From positions 1 to 5,196 of the forward strand of contig JAAUPT010000168.1 of the NCBI GenBank assembly GCA_012032965.1: a DNA stretch of 5,196 nucleotides. Reading direction: 5' to 3'. The number at the start of each line of letters is the position of its first letter. Position 1 is the first letter of the stretch. This DNA is from Nitrospira sp. (GTDB taxonomy: Bacteria; Nitrospirota; Nitrospiria; Nitrospirales; Nitrospiraceae). Made by a program: the position numbers and the translations under genes. The notes below the pieces were generated by a model, which was not told the origin of the DNA, did not search any database, and saw only the letters and a program-made list of their open reading frames with translations. Of this stretch, positions 1 to 5,196 are shown piece after piece.

Positions 1-1667
1 AGACCAGTTGTTGCTCGAGTTCCGACGAATGATAGGAATCAGGTTTGCGTGGCAGCCGACGCTGCCCAAGGCCCAGCACACGCAATGCGTGATGCGCAAA
101 TTGCGCATTGGCGTCAAGGACCGAGGTACGAGTGGAATCCGACAGAGGTTCAATCGTCCCGTTTGGGCCCAGGCGATGGGTGCATTGGCCAAGGAGGACA
201 TCCGGCGCACCTTTCACATAGGCCACCGGCCCGTCTGACGACTGCCGCACAATCGTCATCATCTTACGCTCAGGATCGAACGGGACCTCTCCAAGAAACT
301 GGTGGGTCGGCTCAAGTTTTTCCATACGAAGGCCGGCCTTCGCGGCCGCAACCAGGAGGGCCCCCTCCGTCGGATCACCGAGAATCTTCCAGTTCCCCTC
401 CTCCTGCTTCAGTGTCGCACCGTTGCACAACACCGATGCCGTCAACAGTTGGCGAAGCTCTTCGGATAGATGCGATGGATCACGGGCGATGAGTGAGGGG
501 TCAGATGCAGAGGACGGTTTCTCACGCCTCACGCCTAGCGTTTCACGGATTTCACCCACCGGCTCATACCCTTCACCCGTCACATCAAATACTTTTTCTC
601 CCACGAAAAGCTTGGTCACCGTCATTTCGTTCTTCGTAAGCGTGCCAGTTTTATCGGAGCAGATGACAGTGGCGGAACCGAGCGTTTCAACCGCCGGCAA
701 ATTTGCGAATGAGCGCGTTCCGTCGGACCATTCGCGTGACACCCAGGGCGAGGGTGATCGTCACCACAGCCGGGAGCCCCTCCGGAACGGCGGCCACAGC
801 AAGACTGACTGATGTGAGGAACATGGTCATCGCCGGTTCGCCGCGCAAGTAGCCCAAGACAAAGACGACACTGACGACCCCCAGCGCCAGCCACAATAAG
901 GTGTAGCCGAATTGCTCGAGGCGCTGCTGAAGTGGCGTTTCGGTCCGCTCCGCTTCGGCGGCCTTTTGAATCATGGTGGCGATGTGTCCCAGTTCTGTGT
1001 TGAGCCCCGTGGCCGTCACGAGCCCACGGGACTTGCCCGACACAGCAACGGTGCCCATGAAGACCATGTTGGATCGTTCGGCCAGCGGCATATCTGGTCG
1101 ATCGATCGCGTCCGCGCCCTTTTCAACCGGCGTCGATTCTCCGGTGAGGGAGGCTTCCTGGGTGTGAAAATTTGTCGTGTACACCAGCCGTGCATCTGCC
1201 GGAATTCGATCTCCGGCCTCCAGGAGCACGACATCGCCGGAGACGACCTCACGCGCGGGAATCACTTGCAACGTGCCGTCACGGACCACCCGAGCCGTCG
1301 CGACCGACATTTTTCGCAGCGCTGCCAACGACCGTTCGGCACGGAACTCCTGAACAAACCCAAGAACTCCGTTGAGCAGCACAATCGTCAAGATGGCCGC
1401 CGCATCAAGCCAATCTTCCAAGAGACCGGAGATGACCGCTGCCCCAATCAGCACCCACACGATCACGCTGGTGAACTGCGAGAGAAATAGTGAGAGGAGG
1501 GAGGGGGGAGGACTTTCAGGCAGTTCGTTCGCGCCCTGGCTATTCAACCGACGCCGGGCCTCTTCGGCGGCAAGGCCTCGGTCCGCATCAACCTCTACTC
1601 GTCGAGCCAGATCTTCCGTTGAAACCCGCCACAACTCGACGTTCCGTTGCTCTTCTCCAGGAAGCAT
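1..1667 (-). CDS. Type II P-type cation ATPase (Ca2+-ATPase-like), C-terminally cut by the window edge and split by a +1 frameshift
   Basis: This ATP-driven inner-membrane pump is of the SERCA/PMR1-like type II class, which usually exports Ca2+. Residues count from the ATG at 1667. In order are the cation-ATPase N-terminal domain (about 11-55), M1 (57-80), M2 (88-108), the actuator domain with LTGES (174-178), M3 (254-274) and M4 with VAAVPEGLP (291-299). Glu296 matches the M4 Ca2+-site glutamate of SERCA. The first frame then stops at 687. Dropping one base at 699-704 restores [24 protein letters not shown], with phosphorylated Asp338. The nucleotide-binding domain follows with DPTEGALL (from 431), FDPERK (463-468) and KGAPD (485-489). 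About 555 of an expected roughly 900 residues are visible. The GDGVNDAP hinge and M5-M10 lie outside, so ion specificity cannot be settled. Start: ATG 1667 has GAGAGGG 9 nt upstream. ATG 1685 overlaps the antiporter stop as ATGA but has no Shine-Dalgarno site, and GTG 1700 is also in frame. I saw no other stop in the corrected frame down to position 2. Confidence 0.93.
699..704 (-). other. +1 frameshift site in the P-type ATPase gene
   Basis: On the minus strand CGC AAA TTT GCC GGC GGT TGA ends the first frame at 687, just after M4. With one base fewer in the AAATTT run the reading is CGC AAA TTG CCG GCG GTT GAA. This gives [20 protein letters not shown], the expected family sequence leading into the phosphorylation motif. 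As it stands the translated product would have M1-M4 and the actuator domain but no phosphorylation site, and could not pump. Confidence 0.9.
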
Positions 1668-1676
1668 GGTGAATGA

Positions 1677-1683
1677 CCCTCTC
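1677..1683 (-). promoter_or_regulatory. Probable Shine-Dalgarno site of the ATPase, overlapping the antiporter stop
   Basis: GAGAGGG lies 9 nt before the ATG at 1667 and starts inside the antiporter TGA (1684-1682). Translation of the two genes is therefore likely coupled. The alternative ATG at 1685 forms an ATGA with the same stop but has only pyrimidine-rich sequence upstream. Confidence 0.5.
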
Positions 1684-2708
1684 ATTGGAACAACAGCCAC
1701 AGCCCAAGACAGTAGCCCAAGATAATGGCCAAGCTGTCCGGTTCGATCAGGAGATATCGTTTCTCAACACGATAAATGATCCCCATCAGCGCCGCGCTCA
1801 TCATGAGAATGCCCCACAAGGCGGTCAAAGCATGAGCGTCCGACACGGCATTGAACAGCGGCCCGCTCCGATAGGCCACGTCTACGAAAAAGAAGGCGGC
1901 CATGTTAAAGGCGTTGCTCCCGAACAGATTGCCGACGGCGAGGTCGAACGCGCCCAACCGGACTGCAGCCACCGCCGTCACGAGTTCGGGAAGCGACGTC
2001 GTAATGGCCACGAGCGACGTGCCGATAAACGTTGCGGACACACCGGACTGTTCGGCAATTTGATTTCGCCGAACTCGCGAGGAACGGAGCTGCGATCAAG
2101 AGAGCGACTGCCCCGAGTCCAAACCCGACGGCAGCCCGTTGTAACCCTTCGCGCTTGCCCGGTCCCCTCTCCTCCTCACGCGCTTGTCCTTCAATGACTT
2201 TTTCTTGCTCACGCTGACGGCGCTTCACGGACTCCTGCCTGAAAATGACACGCATACCGAGGATGTAGAACAGCAGCAAAACTATACTGCCCAATCCGAT
2301 GCCCCCATATTTGACATCGTGTCCCAGGAGGATGAAAAACGCCGCCAGCCCTGTCAAGAACATCGCCAACCCCGCGCTGAGGGCATGTTCGAAGGCCGCC
2401 TGCTGCCACACCCGTTTCTGCCGATGCATCAAATCGATGAGTCCAAGCGTCAGCATATTCGTCATGCAGGCACCGAACAAATCACCGGCCGCGAGGTCCG
2501 GCGCATCGAGAAGACTCGCGCTGACGGTCGTGAATACTTCTGGTAGCGATGTGGCTCCCGCCATCAGGACAACGCCGACCCAGAGCCCGCCCAAGCCGGT
2601 CAAATCCGCGATCTGATCCCCATAGCGGGACAGTTTCGTACCGGCGTAGACAATGACTGCCGCACTCGCCAAAAAGACCGCCCAGGCGGTGAACATCGAG
2701 CCTACCAT
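1682..2708 (-). CDS. Sodium/calcium-exchanger-family cation antiporter, split by a +1 frameshift
   Basis: This is an inner-membrane antiporter of the Ca2+/cation antiporter superfamily, which normally exchanges Ca2+ for Na+ or H+. Both family alpha repeats are visible. Alpha-1 has VGVVLMAGATSLPEVFTT (44-61), with Glu57, followed by GDLFGACMTNM (75-85). Alpha-2 has FIGTSLVAITTSLPELVTA, with Glu241, followed by GNLFGSNAFNM. Hydrophobic segments fill the rest, and a charged cytoplasmic loop (about 158-190) joins the two halves. The repeats lie in different frames. The first frame runs on out of family to a stop at 1905, and the second opens near 2041. Removing one base from the A-rich stretch at 2059-2066 restores a continuous 341-residue protein, a normal family length. 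In alpha-1 Ala80 replaces the usual Ser of GSN, and in alpha-2 Asn268 sits where archaeal NCX_Mj has Asp240. Start: AGGAGG touches the ATG at 2708, so the in-frame ATG at 2696 (12 nt away) may be used. It lies 52 nt after ppsA and touches the ATPase gene. The family is clear; the ion is inferred. Confidence 0.9.
2059..2066 (-). other. +1 frameshift site in the antiporter gene
   Basis: Read on the minus strand, GCG AAA TCA AAT TGC leaves the family sequence after the residues APFLASSA. Dropping one A from AAA (2064-2066) gives SSANQIAEQSGVSATFIGTS, which runs straight into alpha-2. Dropping one from the second AAA (2059-2061) gives SSAKSIAEQSG, which fits almost as well, so the exact base cannot be assigned. 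The extra base could be a sequencing or assembly error, a real inactivating indel or, less likely, a programmed +1 shift. No stop codon or obvious stimulatory signal sits at the site. Confidence 0.85.
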
Positions 2709-2714
2709 CCTCCT
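2709..2714 (-). promoter_or_regulatory. Shine-Dalgarno AGGAGG before the antiporter
   Basis: A perfect AGGAGG directly abuts the ATG at 2708 with no spacer, and lies 12 nt before the next in-frame ATG at 2696. Zero spacing is normally unusable, so the shorter form starting MFTAWAVFLAS may be the translated one. The four extra residues do not alter the first membrane segment. The rest of the 52-nt gap to ppsA holds only a 4-bp inverted repeat (GCCT/AGGC) and no U-tract, so I see no terminator. Confidence 0.6.
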
Positions 2715-2760
2715 GCTCGCCTCTCATCAGGCTGTTCCGACCCGGTTTCATCTCGCAGGC

Positions 2761-5178
2761 TCATCGTGAACGGTGTTTCTCAAGATCCAGCACGGCCATC
2801 GTCGTTCTGATGACCGCGTCGGGGTTCAAGGACATGCTCTCGATGCCTTGCTCTACGAGAAACTGGGCAAACTCCGGATAATCGCTCGGCGCCTGCCCGC
2901 AAATGCCGATCTTCCGCCCCTTCGCCCTGGCCACCTTAATCACGGCTGCCACCATCTTCTTGACCGCCTCGTTCCGTTCGTCGAACAGATGGGCAACGAT
3001 TTCTGAATCGCGATCGACCCCGAGCACGAGTTGTGTGAGATCGTTCGACCCGATCGAAAACCCGTCGAAGATCTCGGCGAATTCTTCTGCGAGGATCACG
3101 TTGCTCGGGATTTCGCACATCACGTAGACTTCGAGTCCCTTCTCTCCCCGCTTCAACCCATGCCGCTCCATTTCTGCCAGAACAAGTCTCCCTTCTTCAA
3201 CCGTGCGGCAGAACGGCACCATCAGCTTGACGTTCGTGAGACCCATGACATCCCGCACTTGTTTCATTGCCCGGCATTCTAATGCGAATCCGTCTCGATA
3301 GCGCGGATCGTAATAGCGCGATGCCCCTCGGAATCCCAACATCGGGTTCTCTTCCTTCGGCTCGTAGCGCCGGCCTCCGATCAGATCGGCGTACTCGTTG
3401 CTCTTAAAGTCGCTGAGCCGAACGATCACATCCTTCGGGTAGAATGCCGCCCCGATCATCGCAACACCCTGCGCCAGCTTGTCGACGAAAAATTCAGACT
3501 TGTCCGTATAGCCGGCCGTGACCCGGTTGATTTCGGCCCTGACCGCCTGATCTTCCAGCCGATCGAACTCAACGAGTGCCAGCGGATGCACCTTGATAGC
3601 GGTGCTGATGATGAATTCTTCCCTTGCCAAGCCGACGCCGTCGTTTGGGAGGAAGGAAAGGCCGAAGGCTTCCTGCGGGTTTCCGACATTCAGCATGATC
3701 TTGGTCTTGGGCCGGCGAAACTCCGTCACATCGAGCTTCTCGACGTGAAAGGGGACCTGCCCCTCGTATACGAAGCCTGTATCGCCTTCTGCGCAGGACA
3801 CGGTCACAACCTGCCCATCGTGAAGCAGGTCGGTCCCATGTTCCGTCCCGACGATGGCCGGCAATCCTAATTCTCGGCTAACAATCGCGGCATGGCAGGT
3901 TCGGCCTCCGCGATTGGTCACGATCGCCTGCGCTCTCTTCATGATCGGTTCCCAGTCCGGGTCCGTCTTATCCGTCACCAATACCTCACCGGCCTGGAAT
4001 TCATGTATCTGCTGAACGTTCTTGATGACCCGCACCGGCCCCTGGGTGATCTTGTCCCCGACACTGCGCCCCTCGACCAAGACCCGCCCTCGTTGTTTGA
4101 GCCGATAGGTTTCCAGCACCTGCCCCTTCTTCAGCGATTGCACTGTTTCAGGGCGAGCCTGCACGATGAAGAGTTCCCCACTCAGGCCGTCCTTCGCCCA
4201 TTCCATGTCCATCGGGCTTGGAACTCCCCGCTTCGCGCTGTAATGATCTTCGATGGCACAGGCCCAGCGGGCAAGCGTCAGAATGTCGTCGTCTGTCACA
4301 GCGAACTTCGCCCTCTCGCCCGGAGGTACCGGGAGATTCTTGACCATCTTGCCACCGCCGATGTCGTACACAAGTTTGAATTCTTTGGTGCCGAGTATTT
4401 TCTGCAGAATGGGACGGTAGCCTTGCTTCAACGTCGGTTTGAAGACGTAGTACTCATCCGGATTCACGGACCCCTGCACAACGTTTTCGCCGAGACCATA
4501 GGCAGCATTGATCAGCACCGCATCGCGAAAACCGGTTTCCGTATCGATCGAAAACATCACGCCGGACGTCGCCAGGTCGGAACGCACCATTCTTTGGACG
4601 CCGATGGACAGCGCGATTTTGAAATGATCGAACCCTTTGTCGGCTCGGTACGAAATCGCCCGGTCGGTGAACAGCGACGCGAAGCAGCGTTTGCAGTGTT
4701 CCAGCAGCGAGAGGTGTCCCTGTACATTCAGATACGTTTCCTGTTGGCCGGCGAAACTGGCGTCGGGAAGATCCTCAGCCGTCGCGCTGCTCCGGACGGC
4801 GACATCGACCGGTTCGGCATGGCTGTCGCTCAACCGGTCGTAGGCATCGGAAATTGCTTCGTTTAAGTCCAGCGGGAAGACGGCGCCAAGGATTGCCTGC
4901 CGCACCTGTCTCCCGCGCTGGCGGAGATTCTCCAAGTTGTGGGTGTCTAGATCTTTGAGAATGGTCCTGATCGTGCCGCCCAGTTTTGCCTCTCTCAAGA
5001 AGGCGCGGTATGCGTCCGCGGTGACGGCAAAGCCGTTCGGAACCTTCACGCCTTTGGCGGCCAGCTCGCGATACATTTCACCCAGCGAAGCATTCTTACC
5101 CCCTACGGACGGCACATCTTCAATGCCCAGCTCTTCAAACCATTTCACCAGTTCAATACTCTGTGTGACTCTGCCCAT
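2761..5178 (-). CDS. ppsA: Phosphoenolpyruvate synthase (pyruvate, water dikinase)
   Basis: This 805-residue cytoplasmic enzyme converts pyruvate, ATP and water to phosphoenolpyruvate, AMP and phosphate, the entry step of gluconeogenesis. Three family domains are visible in order. The N-terminal ATP-grasp-like nucleotide-binding domain (about 15-345) has SVGGKNASLGEM near 24-35, VRSSATAEDLPDASFAGQQE at 128-147, GENVVQGSVNPDEYYVFK at 230-247 and FIVQARPETVQ at 337-347. The swivelling phosphohistidine domain (about 380-475) has GGRTCHAAIVSRELGLPAIVG, with catalytic His429. The C-terminal PEP/pyruvate TIM barrel (about 490-795) has GVGLAREEF with Arg518, VRLSDFKSNEY with Arg587, GFRGASRYY with Arg617, CEIPSN with Glu689, SIGSNDLTQ and GICGQAPSD with the acid/base Cys760. 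Length is close to the roughly 790 residues usual for the family. The ATG at 5178 is chosen because AAGGAAGGAG lies 5 nt upstream. Thr427, two residues before the catalytic His, matches the threonine that PpsR-type regulatory kinases modify in E. coli; such control is inferred. No frameshift or missing key residue is seen. The pairing of SNPDEYY-type and GICGQAPSD motifs favours PpsA over pyruvate phosphate dikinase. Confidence 0.97.
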   Translation of the reverse strand: MGRVTQSIELVKWFEELGIEDVPSVGGKNASLGEMYRELAAKGVKVPNGFAVTADAYRAFLREAKLGGTIRTILKDLDTHNLENLRQRGRQVRQAILGAVFPLDLNEAISDAYDRLSDSHAEPVDVAVRSSATAEDLPDASFAGQQETYLNVQGHLSLLEHCKRCFASLFTDRAISYRADKGFDHFKIALSIGVQRMVRSDLATSGVMFSIDTETGFRDAVLINAAYGLGENVVQGSVNPDEYYVFKPTLKQGYRPILQKILGTKEFKLVYDIGGGKMVKNLPVPPGERAKFAVTDDDILTLARWACAIEDHYSAKRGVPSPMDMEWAKDGLSGELFIVQARPETVQSLKKGQVLETYRLKQRGRVLVEGRSVGDKITQGPVRVIKNVQQIHEFQAGEVLVTDKTDPDWEPIMKRAQAIVTNRGGRTCHAAIVSRELGLPAIVGTEHGTDLLHDGQVVTVSCAEGDTGFVYEGQVPFHVEKLDVTEFRRPKTKIMLNVGNPQEAFGLSFLPNDGVGLAREEFIISTAIKVHPLALVEFDRLEDQAVRAEINRVTAGYTDKSEFFVDKLAQGVAMIGAAFYPKDVIVRLSDFKSNEYADLIGGRRYEPKEENPMLGFRGASRYYDPRYRDGFALECRAMKQVRDVMGLTNVKLMVPFCRTVEEGRLVLAEMERHGLKRGEKGLEVYVMCEIPSNVILAEEFAEIFDGFSIGSNDLTQLVLGVDRDSEIVAHLFDERNEAVKKMVAAVIKVARAKGRKIGICGQAPSDYPEFAQFLVEQGIESMSLNPDAVIRTTMAVLDLEKHRSR

Positions 5179-5183
5179 GGCTG

Positions 5184-5193
5184 CTCCTTCCTT
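5184..5193 (-). promoter_or_regulatory. Shine-Dalgarno site of ppsA
   Basis: On the minus strand AAGGAAGGAG ends 5 nt before the ATG at 5178. It is a strong purine-rich ribosome binding site at normal spacing and fixes the ppsA start. The promoter must lie beyond the window edge, since only 18 bases upstream of the start are present. Confidence 0.85.
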
Positions 5194-5196
5194 GGA

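Noticed and set aside
697..706. The 10-bp palindrome GCAAATTTGC at the ATPase frameshift, as a possible operator or insertion target
   Set aside because: It is created by the extra base itself within conserved coding sequence, and no insertion or target duplication is present.
912..1490. A 192-codon plus-strand open frame opposite the ATPase
   Set aside because: It lies fully opposite conserved ATPase sequence and shows no recognisable motif, so it is read as a shadow.
1673..2197. A 174-codon plus-strand open frame opposite the antiporter
   Set aside because: The translation is low-complexity, rich in His, Arg and Gln, with no domain. The opposite strand encodes clear membrane segments and an alpha repeat.
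2482..2751. An 89-codon minus-strand frame starting upstream of the antiporter
   Set aside because: It overlaps the antiporter N-terminus in another frame, has no family features, and lacks the hydrophobic pattern seen in the true frame.
2709..2760. A possible terminator between ppsA and the antiporter
   Set aside because: Only a 4-bp GCCT/AGGC stem with no following U-run is present, which is too weak to call.
3892..4866. A 324-codon open frame on the plus strand opposite ppsA
   Set aside because: It is entirely antisense to a complete, motif-perfect ppsA. The translation has no recognisable domain, and the composition is that of a frame shadow.

Overview
The window is almost fully coding, and every gene I can support lies on the minus strand. 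Read in the direction of transcription (high to low coordinates) the order is: phosphoenolpyruvate synthase (ppsA, complete, 5178-2761); a 52-nt gap; a sodium/calcium-exchanger-family antiporter (2708-1682, complete in extent but split by a +1 frameshift); and a type II P-type cation ATPase of the Ca2+-ATPase kind. The ATPase starts at or just after the antiporter stop and runs off the low-coordinate edge. It is also split by a +1 frameshift. I see no tRNA, rRNA, CRISPR array, insertion sequence or clear terminator, and no gene-free stretch longer than 60 bases.

The sequence is moderately GC-rich, Shine-Dalgarno sites are purine-rich, and genes are tightly packed, so this is a bacterium. The gene content does not fix the taxon. 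A Nitrospirota- or proteobacteria-like Gram-negative is my impression from general protein character only, and it is a weak inference.

PpsA makes phosphoenolpyruvate from pyruvate and ATP, the entry step of gluconeogenesis. The two downstream genes look like a cation (probably Ca2+) extrusion pair: an antiporter driven by an ion gradient, and an ATP-driven pump. The antiporter stop and a possible ATPase start share an ATGA, and no terminator separates ppsA from the antiporter. A single transcript is therefore plausible, although a metabolic link between ppsA and the transporters is not evident.

The main oddity is that both transporter genes carry what looks like one extra base in a short A/T run (around 2059-2066 and 699-704), while the 2.4-kb ppsA between them and the window edge is intact. 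On both sides of each shift the protein is well conserved. This points to assembly/sequencing indels or very recent inactivation rather than old decay. I found nothing that looks like a previously undescribed system.
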